Under the pieces are notes generated by a model, which saw only the letters and a program-made list of their open reading frames with translations, did no database searches and was not told the DNA's origin. Made by a program: the position numbers and the translations under genes. This document shows, piece after piece, positions 7,958 to 15,767 of a DNA stretch of 64,000 nucleotides (the first letter of the stretch is position 1; each line of letters begins with the position of its first letter). This DNA is from JAWUVP01 sp034112285 (lineage in GTDB: Bacteria; Pseudomonadota; Gammaproteobacteria; JABDGN01): the NCBI GenBank assembly GCA_034112285.1, contig JAWUVP010000016.1, forward strand, positions 25,834 to 89,833, read 5' to 3'.

Positions 7958-8908
7958 ATGGCCAGTATCTTAACAAAAACGCGTAACTTTTCAGCTGATT
8001 TGCTGTTTATGAATCTCACTCGCTGGTGCGGGATTGGGCTGATTTTACTTATTGTTGCGATTTTATTTAGTCTTATTTTATTAAGCGCCCCCAGTATCTC
8101 GGCTTTTGGCTTCCATTTCCTGTGGAATTCAGCTTGGGATCCAGTGCATGAAGATTTTGGCGCCTTGGTGGCTGTTTTAGGCACCTTGGTCACCTCTGTT
8201 ATTGCGATTATTATTGCGGTGCCATTAAGTTTTGGTATCGCCGTAATTATTATTGAGGTGCTACCCCCTCGATTAGGCACCATTTTAGCCCGAATTGTGG
8301 AGTTGATGGCCGGCATTCCTAGCATTATCTATGGTATGTGGGGTTTATTTAGCTTGGCACCTTTTTTGGCCGTGCATGTGCAGCCTTGGCTAATTGAACA
8401 TTGCCAGCATATCCCTGTGCTAAATTTTGTGTTTGGCGGCGTGCCCATCGGTTTTGGTATTTTTACCGCCAGCATTATTTTGGCTATGATGATTATTCCC
8501 TTAGTTTCTTCTGTTATGCGTGATGTTTTAGCCTCCGTGCCCACATTATTGAAAGAGGCGGCTTATGGCGTGGGCGCTACGCGCCTTGAGGTGGTGAAAC
8601 ATATTTTGGTGCCTTACACGCGTGCCGGCATGCTCGGCGGTGTGATTCTTGGCCTAGGGCGCGCTTTGGGTGAAACCATGGCGGTAACCTTTGTGGTGGG
8701 TAATTCACACAAGTTATTTACCGCGCTGTTTATGCCTGGCACCACTATTTCTGCCTCTATTGCGAATGAATTTACCGAGGCAACCGGCACGCTTTACCCT
8801 TCTGCATTAATGGAGCTCGGGTTAATCTTGTTTGTGATTACTTTTATTGTATTGTCTATTTCACGCCGCTTCTTAAGTAAAGCACCTAAAAGTGGAGGCA
8901 CACAATAA
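7958..8908 (+). CDS. pstC: Phosphate ABC transporter permease PstC
   Basis: A 316-residue inner-membrane permease with six hydrophobic segments and the binding-protein-dependent transport signature (LKEAAYGVGATRLEVVKHI, near residues 195-213) that docks on PstB. The segment VELMAGIPSIIYGMWGLF is characteristic of PstC. I chose the ATG at 7958 because the promoter lies just upstream and the first transmembrane helix then follows an ordinary short basic N-terminus. With PstA, PstB and PstS it forms the high-affinity phosphate importer. The stop overlaps the pstA ATG by one base (TAATG). Confidence 0.95.
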   Translation: MASILTKTRNFSADLLFMNLTRWCGIGLILLIVAILFSLILLSAPSISAFGFHFLWNSAWDPVHEDFGALVAVLGTLVTSVIAIIIAVPLSFGIAVIIIEVLPPRLGTILARIVELMAGIPSIIYGMWGLFSLAPFLAVHVQPWLIEHCQHIPVLNFVFGGVPIGFGIFTASIILAMMIIPLVSSVMRDVLASVPTLLKEAAYGVGATRLEVVKHILVPYTRAGMLGGVILGLGRALGETMAVTFVVGNSHKLFTALFMPGTTISASIANEFTEATGTLYPSALMELGLILFVITFIVLSISRRFLSKAPKSGGTQ

Positions 8909-9750
8909 TGCTTGGCAAACTTTCTTGGCAGCGCCGCCTAACCAACCATGTTTTTACCAGCTTTTGCTATATTACTTCTATCATTAGCGTTTGTGTTTTG
9001 GCGTTAATTTTGTGGAGCTTAATTTCACGCGGTATGGGGCACTTCAACTTAGCCTTGTTTACCCAAGCCACGCCGGCTGCCGGCCTTGATGGCGGCCTAC
9101 GCGATGCGATTGTGGGCAGCTTAATTATTACCGGCATTGGCATTGTGCTGGCCATTCCTATTGGCATTTTAATTGCCACGTTCTTATCGGAGTTTGGCCG
9201 CAAATCTATCTTGGCGCGTAACATTCGCTTTATGAATGATGTGTTGTTAAGCGCACCCTCTATTATTATTGGCTTGTTTGTTTATGCTTTAGTGGTCAAA
9301 ACCACCGGCAGCTTTTCGGGCTTGGCCGGCGCCTTGGCGTTAATGATTATTGCCATCCCCATGATTACCCGCACCACTGAGGACGTTTTGTACTTGGTAT
9401 CGCCCATGTTAAAAGAAGCGGCCGTGGCTTTAGGCGTACCCCGTTGGCGTGTGACGGTGATGATTGTGTATCGCGCCGCTCAAAACGGGATTATTACTGC
9501 CGTGTTATTAGCGTTGGCGCGCATTGCAGGCGAAACAGCGCCGTTATTATTTACCGCATTGAACAATGAATTTGCCAATGCCAATCCGCTACAACCGATG
9601 GCAAGCTTGCCGGTGGTGATTTATCGTTTTGCTATGAGCCCCTATAAAGATTGGCAAGATTTAGCTTGGTCAGGTGCTTTATTGATCACCTTGGTTATTT
9701 TAGCTATTAATTTATCTGCACGAATTTTCTTACACAAGAAACAAAAATGA
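8908..9750 (+). CDS. pstA: Phosphate ABC transporter permease PstA
   Basis: A 280-residue membrane permease that pairs with PstC. It has six hydrophobic segments, the segment LSAPSIIIGLFVYALVV typical of PstA, and the coupling motif LKEAAVALGVPRWRVTVMIV that contacts PstB. Usual length is 280-300. The start overlaps the pstC stop by one base, and pstB begins 7 nt after the stop, so the three genes form one translational unit under the Pho box at 7889. Confidence 0.95.
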   Translation: MLGKLSWQRRLTNHVFTSFCYITSIISVCVLALILWSLISRGMGHFNLALFTQATPAAGLDGGLRDAIVGSLIITGIGIVLAIPIGILIATFLSEFGRKSILARNIRFMNDVLLSAPSIIIGLFVYALVVKTTGSFSGLAGALALMIIAIPMITRTTEDVLYLVSPMLKEAAVALGVPRWRVTVMIVYRAAQNGIITAVLLALARIAGETAPLLFTALNNEFANANPLQPMASLPVVIYRFAMSPYKDWQDLAWSGALLITLVILAINLSARIFLHKKQK

Positions 9751-9757
9751 GGCTGTA

Positions 9758-10507
9758 ATGGACGCATATTTACACACTGAATCGTTAAACTTTTTTTATG
9801 CTGATTATCAAGCACTGCATGAAATTAATGTTAATTTTGCCAAAAACACCACCACGACCTTAATTGGCCCCTCTGGTTCGGGTAAAACCACACTTTTGCG
9901 CACATTTAACCGTATTTATGAAATGCAGCCTAAGCAGACCATTACCGGTAAAATTATTTTCAATAATGAAAATGTACTGGGTAATGATATTGATGTGAAT
10001 ATTTTACGGCGTAAAATTGGTATGGTTTTTCAAAAACCAACCCCGTTTCCCATGTCTATTTTTGATAATGTCGCCTTTGCGCTGCGCTTGCATGAAAAAT
10101 TATCCAAGTCAGACCTGAACGATAGAGTAGAACAAGCCTTGCGCCATGCTGCGGTGTGGGATGAAGTGAAAGATAAGCTACACAATGCCGGCACGCATTT
10201 GTCGGGTGGGCAACAGCAACGCTTGTGTATTGCACGCACCATTGCCATTGAGCCTGAGGTCTTATTGTTAGACGAGCCAACCTCGGCCCTTGACCCTATT
10301 TCTACGGCCAAAATTGAGGCCTTAATTATAGAGCTTGAAAAAGAGTACACCATTATTATGGTTACCCATAACCTGAAACAAGCGCAGCGCTTGGGACATC
10401 GGACTATCTTTATGCGTGATGGCGCGGTTGTGGAAGAAAATGCAACCAAAGAATTGTTTGAAAATCCGCAAGATGAGCGCACGGCGCATTATATTGAGGC
10501 GCATTAG
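9758..10507 (+). CDS. pstB: Phosphate ABC transporter ATP-binding protein PstB
   Basis: A 249-residue ABC ATPase with Walker A GPSGSGKT at about residues 38-45, the PstB-specific Q-loop region MVFQKPTPFPMSIFDNV, signature LSGGQQQR, Walker B VLLLDEP followed by TSALDP, and the switch His in VTHN. These features separate PstB from other ABC subunits. It powers phosphate import through PstC/PstA and, in E. coli, helps convey the phosphate signal to PhoR together with PhoU. No phoU gene follows here; the next gene is pstS. Confidence 0.96.
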   Translation: MDAYLHTESLNFFYADYQALHEINVNFAKNTTTTLIGPSGSGKTTLLRTFNRIYEMQPKQTITGKIIFNNENVLGNDIDVNILRRKIGMVFQKPTPFPMSIFDNVAFALRLHEKLSKSDLNDRVEQALRHAAVWDEVKDKLHNAGTHLSGGQQQRLCIARTIAIEPEVLLLDEPTSALDPISTAKIEALIIELEKEYTIIMVTHNLKQAQRLGHRTIFMRDGAVVEENATKELFENPQDERTAHYIEAH

Positions 10508-10521
10508 GACTTGAGTTGAGG

Positions 10522-10555
10522 GTGTCACACCTTTGTCATATTAAATTTGTAAAAT
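10522..10555 (+). promoter_or_regulatory. Second Pho box and promoter, for pstS
   Basis: Half-sites GTGTCAC (10522-10528) and TTGTCAT (10533-10539) are separated by 4 nt, a close match to the PhoB box. A TAAAAT hexamer at 10550-10555 begins 10 nt later, exactly the spacing seen at the pstC promoter. This gives pstS its own PhoB-dependent promoter inside the pst cluster, matching the need for more binding protein than permease. Confidence 0.75.
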
Positions 10556-10582
10556 CCAATCAACCTAACTAAAGGAGATAAC

Positions 10583-11587
10583 ATGAAAACGATACTTAAA
10601 TTAATCACCGGGATTGCGGTAGCGCTCTCACTTGCTGCCTGCTCGCAAAACCAAAACCATCTTACCGGCGCTGGCTCAAGCTTTATTTACCCTGCTTTGT
10701 CTATTTGGGCTAAAGATTATGACGCGAAAACAAGCGTTGAAGTGAATTATCAAGCCATTGGTTCTGGTGGTGGGTTGCAGCAAATTTATTCGCATACGAT
10801 TGATTTTGCCGCATCTGACATGCCTTTAACCGTTGAACAATTAGCACAAAACAAGTTGCATCAATTCCCGATGATTGTGGGCGGCATTGTCATGGCCATT
10901 AATGTCCCGGGTATCAAATCTAATGCTATCACCTTAAGCGGTAATACGTTGGAAGATATTTATATGGGTCGCATTAAATTTTGGGACGACACCGCCATTG
11001 CTCGCTTAAACGTTGGCGTAAAATTACCGCATAAAGGTATTGTTACAATTCACCGTGCTGATGGTTCAGGTACAACCTTTAACTTCACCAATTACTTATC
11101 AAAAATTAGCTCACAGTGGCAAGAGCACATTGGTGCAAACACCACAGTTGCTTGGCCTGGTAACGGTATTGGCGCCAAAGGTAACGCCGGCGTTGCTGCG
11201 CAAATTATGCAAACGCCTTATTCAATTGGTTATGTTGAATATGCTTATGCCAACCAAAATAATATGTCTATAACGAAAATGGTTAACCGTGACCATAAAG
11301 TGGTTACCGCAACGAGTGCAACGTTTGCTGCTGCTGCAAAAAATGCCGATTGGCAGGCTAAGAATGGCTTCTACCAAATCTTGACTGACCAACCCGGTGC
11401 TGACAGCTGGCCTATCGTGGCAACAACCTTTGTGCTGACTCCTGAGAAGGCGCGTACACCTCAAGTTAAAGCTCAGATAGCGAAGTTCTTTACTTGGTGC
11501 TTTAAGCATGGCACCGCTTCTGCTGAGAAATTAGACTATGTTGCTATTCCTGATGCAGTTTATGGAAAAATATTAAAAACGTTCTAA
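10583..11587 (+). CDS. pstS: Phosphate-binding lipoprotein PstS
   Basis: A 334-residue substrate-binding protein. The N-terminus is a lipoprotein signal (GIAVALSLAAC, lipobox LAAC), so it is probably anchored to the inner membrane, unlike soluble E. coli PstS. The phosphate-binding segments are GAGSSFIYPALS, AIGSGGGLQQI, DFAASDMPL and the loop HRADGSGTTFNFTNYL. It captures phosphate and delivers it to PstC/PstA. AAAGGAGATAAC before the ATG is a strong ribosome binding site. It follows pstB with its own Pho box and is followed by a strong terminator. Confidence 0.95.
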   Translation: MKTILKLITGIAVALSLAACSQNQNHLTGAGSSFIYPALSIWAKDYDAKTSVEVNYQAIGSGGGLQQIYSHTIDFAASDMPLTVEQLAQNKLHQFPMIVGGIVMAINVPGIKSNAITLSGNTLEDIYMGRIKFWDDTAIARLNVGVKLPHKGIVTIHRADGSGTTFNFTNYLSKISSQWQEHIGANTTVAWPGNGIGAKGNAGVAAQIMQTPYSIGYVEYAYANQNNMSITKMVNRDHKVVTATSATFAAAAKNADWQAKNGFYQILTDQPGADSWPIVATTFVLTPEKARTPQVKAQIAKFFTWCFKHGTASAEKLDYVAIPDAVYGKILKTF

Positions 11588-11604
11588 GCTTAATTTAGGC
11601 CATC

Positions 11605-11641
11605 GCCCCAGCGCTCAATTGAGCACTGGGGCTTTTTTTTG
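11605..11641 (+). terminator. Rho-independent terminator after pstS
   Basis: The stem GCCCCAG...CTGGGGC with an inner GCTC/GAGC extension and AATT loop is followed by eight or nine T residues. It ends the pst transcripts. Confidence 0.9.
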
Positions 11642-11667
11642 CCTGGATGATTATTACTTGCTAGAAT
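11639..11667 (+). promoter_or_regulatory. Sigma-70-type promoter for the outer-membrane protein gene
   Basis: TTGCCT (11639-11644) and TAGAAT (11662-11667) are separated by 17 nt, about 30 nt before the ATG at 11696. It starts within the T run of the pstS terminator. Confidence 0.5.
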
Positions 11668-11695
11668 AGCGTTTATTAACTTAAGGAATGTCTTC

Positions 11696-12250
11696 ATGAA
11701 AAAATTAGTCTTACTCGCCACCATGGCGTGTGCCACAAGCTCAATGGCTGCTACAGGCCCGTTTGCGGAATTAAATCTCGGTTATTCCAGCACGGGTAGC
11801 TCGGCCATTGAAAATATCAACACCGCGAAAAACTTTGCTAAAAAACAAGATAATAATTTTGGCTATAACGTCAATGCGGGCTTATTGTTTTTGGGCATCG
11901 GCGCTGAAGTGGGTTATACGCGCTATGCTGATTTGAAATATAATTCTTCGGCTAATTCTGCTCCTGCCGACCTGTCGGGCATTCATCTTGCATTACGCGT
12001 TGAGCAAGGCATAGGCCCGCTGTATTTCGTAGGTAAATTGGGCTATGGCCAATTGAAGCAAGGTGGCTTTACGGTTGATCAAGCTAAGGTTGCCGCTAAG
12101 AATAAATCTGGCGTGTTTTTTGGCGCGGGTGTTGGCATTACCTTTATGCCTACTTTGTCGGTGATTGCGCAATATCAGCAGACTCAAGGCAGTAGTGGAA
12201 GCGTGCCGACGGCTAGCTTGACGAGTGTTGGAATTAATTGGAATATTTAA
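11696..12250 (+). CDS. Small outer-membrane beta-barrel protein
   Basis: A 184-residue protein with a signal peptide cleaved after MKKLVLLATMACATSSMAA. The rest alternates short amphipathic strands (GPFAELNLGYSS, NFGYNVNAGLLFLGIGAEVGYTRY, SGIHLALRVEQGIGPLYFVGKLGYG, SGVFFGAGVGITFMPTLSVIAQYQ). It ends with SVGINWNI, in keeping with an eight-stranded OmpA/OmpW-like barrel of the general outer membrane beta-barrel class. The C-terminal residue is Ile rather than the commoner Phe. Function is unknown. It follows the phosphate genes but has its own promoter. Confidence 0.8.
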   Translation: MKKLVLLATMACATSSMAATGPFAELNLGYSSTGSSAIENINTAKNFAKKQDNNFGYNVNAGLLFLGIGAEVGYTRYADLKYNSSANSAPADLSGIHLALRVEQGIGPLYFVGKLGYGQLKQGGFTVDQAKVAAKNKSGVFFGAGVGITFMPTLSVIAQYQQTQGSSGSVPTASLTSVGINWNI

Positions 12251-12420
12251 CGCCCCTCTGGAAACTAAATATTCCATCACGGCGAGCGACGTGATGAGCT
12301 CCTGCAGGTAATCGGGCGCTTAATAAGACTACGGCTGGCAGGAGAAGGTTAACCTATGGGCGCATAGGTGATACCCAAGCATGACGAATTCCTTTTCCTG
12401 CAAGACTTAACGCTCAATTC

Positions 12421-12615
12421 TTACGGTATAGTGAAACTCAAACCGGCCCTTGTCGCCACATAGACCTTGGTGCCATCACTGCTGACGGCTACGCCATAAA
12501 CAACATTACGCCCCAAGCCCTCTGTCGTGGTTTTGTTGCTAAAGCTGGCGCCGAAATCGGTGCTGATGCTCAAGCCGCCTTCTGTCGCCGCGTATATTTT
12601 AGTACCGTCACTGCT
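12421..12615 (-). pseudogene. Remnant of a repeat (beta-propeller/BNR-like) protein
   Basis: On the minus strand a frame ending in TAA at 12421 reads SSDGTKIYAATEGGLSISTD, then FGASFSNKTTTEGLGRNVVY, then GVAVSSDGTKVYVATRAGLS and FTIP. The unit SSDGTK-hydrophobic-Y-AT-GGLS is present twice, about 44 residues apart, as in BNR/sialidase-like or SMP-type propeller repeats. There is no start codon or upstream repeat in this frame. Upstream, the small ORF at 12570-12839 runs through the same DNA in another frame. I read it as the last two repeats of a gene whose 5' part has been deleted. Confidence 0.6.
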
Positions 12616-12839
12616 GCGGCAGATTTTTTCTTTTTTATAGGCTTGGGAGCTGTGTCTAAGCCGTTCGTTTCGCCTAGGCTTTCTCTGATTAGTTTTTTTT
12701 CGACAATGCGATAAAGCCCTTGATAATCATCCCAATATTGCTTCATCATGGCATCAATATTCTTGAGCGCGGGGTCGAGAAACAGGGAGGACTTAGGCGG
12801 TGGCATGGAGTTAGTTTCTGGCAGTTGGGGCTGTATCAT
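12570..12839 (-). CDS. Small hypothetical protein, probably a chimeric or truncated gene
   Basis: An 89-residue ORF starting MIQPQLPETNSMPPPKSS with AGGA 8 nt upstream, so translation of the 5' part is plausible. Residues 1-72 look like genuine protein (IDAMMKQYWDDYQGLYRIVEKKLI, then a Lys-rich PIKKKKS). The last 15 residues are an out-of-frame reading of the propeller remnant, which suggests a deletion or frameshift joined two unrelated genes in the KKKK region near 12630. No family is recognised. Confidence 0.4.
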   Translation of the reverse strand: MIQPQLPETNSMPPPKSSLFLDPALKNIDAMMKQYWDDYQGLYRIVEKKLIRESLGETNGLDTAPKPIKKKKSAAAVTVLKYTRRQKAA

Positions 12840-12991
12840 TGTCGTTCCTCGGGCTATAATAGGTTAAATAATTCTGAAATTCGATTATTTTAGCGTGACG
12901 ATAATGTTTTCTCAATGGCTGGGAGGCTAGGGATTGCCTGGGGTTTTAGCACGGTGCTTCAGGGCTGTCTTTTATTCATTGTATATGCTGT

Positions 12992-13020
12992 TTGCAATAC
13001 TTTACATTATTGCTTATATT
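12992..13020 (+). promoter_or_regulatory. Promoter of the MurL-like gene
   Basis: TTGCAA (12992-12997) and TATATT (13015-13020) are separated by 17 nt. Predicted transcription start is about 25 nt before the ATG at 13051, with AAGG as ribosome binding site. Confidence 0.5.
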
Positions 13021-13050
13021 ATAGTTAACATGGCAGTATTGTAAGGCAGT

Positions 13051-14463
13051 ATGACTCAAAACACGGTAACTATAGCATCGTTCAAACGCACTCAACATGA
13101 ATTGCGATTTTCCTTTGCTTGGTGTGAGCAACAATTTCCCATGCGTTATTGTTATGATACGTCGATTGATTTTTTTCAATTGGAGAAACGCTATGGTGTA
13201 GAAACGATGCATAATATCTATTTTCACATTATCGCGTTTGAGGTGAATAAATTTGCCAGCATAAAACCAAATGTTATTGATTTTGGTGAGTTTTCACGTT
13301 TTCAAACTAAAGCCTTTGAAAATTTATGGCGCACTATTATTGTGAATGCGTGGGCGCAGTGGCGATATGAAAATAATATCATCCAATATGTGGGGCCTGA
13401 GTTTAGTGTGCCATCCGCTGCCGCCTCCACCACAAAGCCTATTAGATTACAAGACAGTGAAACAGAAATATTACTGTTTACTAGTAGTGGTAAAGATAGC
13501 TTGGCCTGTTTGTCTTTATTAACAGATGCAGGTGTTGTATTTGATACATTGACTTATGCCTGTAATGTTTATGGTGATATGGACCAGCAACACCGAAGCG
13601 GGGAAGCTATAGCAGTTAATGCCAATGTTGGGCAGCAACGTAAGCAGTGGATTGAAGACAGCTTCTTAAACTCAAATATTCTAGACCACCCAAACGTTGA
13701 GACCTGTACGTTAATCGCTGCCGAGACCCCAAGTTCGATTTTTGCCAGTTTACCGTATGTGTTAATGCACGATTATCATTATATTGCTCTCGGTCATGAA
13801 CGCAGCGCCAATAGTGGCCAATTGAGATGGGATAAAACTGGCGAAGAAATCAATCATCAATGGGGCAAGTCATTCGCTGCTGAAACACTATTGAATGATT
13901 ACATTCGAACGCATTTAATTAGCAACTTTAGTGTGTTTAGTTTATTACAACCTATTCATGACGTGCTGATTTTCACGTTGATGAATAACAATCTTGCTGT
14001 AATTGAGCACAGTAATTCTTGTAACATTGATATTCAGGGTTGTGGCAGCTGTCCGAAATGTATTTATGTGGATTTAGGATTTAAAGCTTATTTACCCAAA
14101 GATGCGCCATTTCGCGAGTTCAAAACTGATCCATTTGATATTGAGCAGAATCAATTTCTTTACCGACAATTATTGGGCTTGGAACAACATTTACCATTTG
14201 AGTGTATTGGTCAACAGGATGAAACTAATTTAGCATTTGCTTTATGTGTTGCTAAAGGCTACCAAGGCAAGGCGCTTAAACAATACCAAGCAGCACATTT
14301 AGCACCACCCGATATCGAACAATTACAAAATCGATATCTTAACGTACATACTGAACATAATATTCCACAGTTCGTTGCTGAAAATGTGATCCCATTAATG
14401 ATGATAGCGGCGGAACAGGCTAAGCAAGAAATTAGCCTACAACTTGGCTGGACGCTTACTTAA
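13051..14463 (+). CDS. MurL-like PP-loop protein (UDP-MurNAc-L-Ala-L-Glu epimerase family)
   Basis: A 470-residue protein with a PP-loop (SSGKDS, residues 145-150) expected to bind ATP as in ATP pyrophosphatases. Further motifs are ERSANSG (250-256), NHQWGKS (268-274), CGSCPKC (331-337, probable zinc site) and LPFECIG near 403. From memory, the same order of GGGKDS, NERSAS, NHQWSK, CGVCPKC and KPFECVG occurs in Xanthomonas MurL, which epimerises the L-Glu of UDP-MurNAc-L-Ala-L-Glu to D-Glu in an ATP-dependent way. A murD2 partner is not next to it; the gene stands alone with its own promoter. The name is held back because an assignment to MurL itself rests on recalled motifs. A QueC-like tRNA or nucleotide-modifying enzyme is the alternative. 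Confidence 0.6.
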   Translation: MTQNTVTIASFKRTQHELRFSFAWCEQQFPMRYCYDTSIDFFQLEKRYGVETMHNIYFHIIAFEVNKFASIKPNVIDFGEFSRFQTKAFENLWRTIIVNAWAQWRYENNIIQYVGPEFSVPSAAASTTKPIRLQDSETEILLFTSSGKDSLACLSLLTDAGVVFDTLTYACNVYGDMDQQHRSGEAIAVNANVGQQRKQWIEDSFLNSNILDHPNVETCTLIAAETPSSIFASLPYVLMHDYHYIALGHERSANSGQLRWDKTGEEINHQWGKSFAAETLLNDYIRTHLISNFSVFSLLQPIHDVLIFTLMNNNLAVIEHSNSCNIDIQGCGSCPKCIYVDLGFKAYLPKDAPFREFKTDPFDIEQNQFLYRQLLGLEQHLPFECIGQQDETNLAFALCVAKGYQGKALKQYQAAHLAPPDIEQLQNRYLNVHTEHNIPQFVAENVIPLMMIAAEQAKQEISLQLGWTLT

Positions 14464-14644
14464 ATTCTAAGTGACTTTTTCTTATCCTGTATCCGCCAGC
14501 GGCGACGCACCGCTCCCTCACCTCATGTAATCCCTAGCTCTCCAGGCGATGGTTTTGGCATCCCTTAGCGTGTTGCACAGACTCTATTCTAACAACAGCA
14601 CGCGCTAATGCCAAATTAAGACGACAAAAATGATGTGCCTAGGT

Positions 14645-14854
14645 TTAAGCCCCTTCACTCTGATATTCTAAGATATCCCCAGGCTGACACTCTAAAGCCT
14701 TACATATAGCATCTAACGTGCTCATTCTTACCGCTTTAGCTTTGCCATTTTTTAAAATCGAGAGGTTTTGCTCGGTAATGCCGATAGCCTCGGCGAGTGC
14801 TTTTGAGCGCATTTTGCGCTTGGCGAGCATGACATCCACATTTGTAATAATCAT
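14645..14854 (-). CDS. Small HTH regulator (YozG-like, Cro/CI family)
   Basis: A 69-residue XRE-type DNA-binding protein. Its helix-turn-helix comprises SKALAEAIGITEQNLSILKN and MSTLDAICKALECQPGDILEY, typical of the YozG group. It starts 3 nt after the stop of the DUF2975 gene, so its ribosome binding site lies within that gene and the pair is translationally coupled. HTH/DUF2975 pairs are widespread, but their job has not been worked out. A role in repressing its own operon is likely. Confidence 0.85.
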   Translation of the reverse strand: MIITNVDVMLAKRKMRSKALAEAIGITEQNLSILKNGKAKAVRMSTLDAICKALECQPGDILEYQSEGA

Positions 14855-14857
14855 AAG

Positions 14858-15406
14858 TTAAACCGTATAATCCTGTTCTTCTTGTAATTTAAGCCCTACT
14901 GCCATCACCCAAGAGATTAAAATCACAATTAAAGCAATTAAGATCACGGCAATGTTATTACTGCCGAAGCTGGCTTCGAGAACATGTTGGCCGGGTGCGT
15001 TGTGCCACGTTAAAACTAATGATAATAATGCTTCATGTATAGGCGTAAGAAGCTGCCATACGATGAGTGTCCAGCCGACATTGCGAATTAACCGCACGTT
15101 TTCTAAGCTGAAAATTTGTTGTCGTTGATAATGGTTAAACAAACGTATTAGAAAATACAGCAATAGCATGTTGGGTAAAACCAGCCCCATATCAAGCAGA
15201 AAGCCCATGGCTTTGATGCCGGGGGTAATGATTGCCGTGGTAATGCCCATCGGTATGGGTGAATAAGAGAGCCCAAAGATGCTGCCGCCTAAATGGATTG
15301 TTTGGGGCAATAAGATCCAACTAATGGCTGTGCCAAGTGGCATGATAACGAGCACACACCAAAATAATATTCGAAGTAAATGACTAATTTTAACGATGCG
15401 ATCCAT
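14858..15406 (-). CDS. DUF2975 membrane protein
   Basis: A 182-residue protein (from Met at 15406) with four hydrophobic helices: about residues 10-33, 50-70, 90-115 and 145-170. The segment between helices 2 and 3 contains FNHYQRQQIFSLENVRLIRNVGW, typical of DUF2975. I prefer the start at 15406 because AGAGGG lies upstream; an in-frame ATG at 15430 would add eight residues (MFFQAEGF) lacking such a site. It is coupled to the HTH gene downstream. Function unknown. Confidence 0.85.
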   Translation of the reverse strand: MDRIVKISHLLRILFWCVLVIMPLGTAISWILLPQTIHLGGSIFGLSYSPIPMGITTAIITPGIKAMGFLLDMGLVLPNMLLLYFLIRLFNHYQRQQIFSLENVRLIRNVGWTLIVWQLLTPIHEALLSLVLTWHNAPGQHVLEASFGSNNIAVILIALIVILISWVMAVGLKLQEEQDYTV

Positions 15407-15426
15407 GAATCCCTCTGCTTGAAAAA

Positions 15427-15508
15427 ACACTTTTGGTCTTACGTAAATCCAATTATCTTATTTATTATATTGCCAATTTGCAAGGGCTTTACGTAAGGCC
15501 AAAAGTGT
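15427..15508. repeat. 21-bp inverted repeat flanking the putative promoter of the DUF2975-HTH pair
   Basis: Arms ACACTTTTGGTCTTACGTAAA (15427-15447; 20 of 21 bases pair) and its complement at 15488-15508 are separated by 40 nt. Each arm contains the small palindrome TTACGTAA. On the minus strand the 40-nt spacer holds candidate promoter elements TTGCAA and TAAGAT 17 nt apart. A further copy of CACTTTTGG follows at 15511. Either operator sites for the HTH protein or the ends of a small mobile remnant; the location next to the gene start favours operators. Confidence 0.55.
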
Positions 15509-15705
15509 TTCACTTTTGGTGCGTTTGTTTGAGCCAGGCACACCACCTACTTTGCACCTGACCCAAACGCCCGCCTTTAACGCTAACTTCTGAAGACAAG
15601 AGGGATTATAACTATTTATTATTGTTTTGCAATAACTTTTTATCGCTTTATGCAAAATTTTTATTGCAAAGCAACCTTTCCCCACTCTGCCTTAGTGAAT
15701 AGAAA
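15509..15705. other. Intergenic region without a supported gene
   Basis: Together with the inverted repeat and the marC promoter this makes a gap of about 360 bases between the DUF2975 start and marC. A 75-codon minus-strand ORF at 15458-15685 runs through the inverted repeat, has no ribosome binding site and has no protein-like pattern, so I do not call it. Confidence 0.5.
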
Positions 15706-15740
15706 TTGTAATATGGCAAAATATTCATTACAATGAATAT
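15706..15740 (+). promoter_or_regulatory. marC promoter with an overlapping perfect palindrome
   Basis: TTGTAA (15706-15711) and TACAAT (15729-15734) are 17 nt apart. The -10 element lies inside the 20-bp palindrome ATATTCATT-AC-AATGAATAT at 15721-15740, which is a likely operator for a dimeric regulator. Confidence 0.55.
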
Positions 15741-15767
15741 CTTATTTCATTTGATCAAGGACCTTCT

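Noticed and set aside
15427..15600. Possible integron attC site
   Set aside because: The inverted repeat lacks the GTTRRRY core and complementary RYYYAAC ends, no integrase gene is near, and no cassette array follows.
15458..15685. 75-codon minus-strand ORF ending in the inverted repeat
   Set aside because: No ribosome binding site, no protein-like pattern, and its 3' end is one arm of the inverted repeat.
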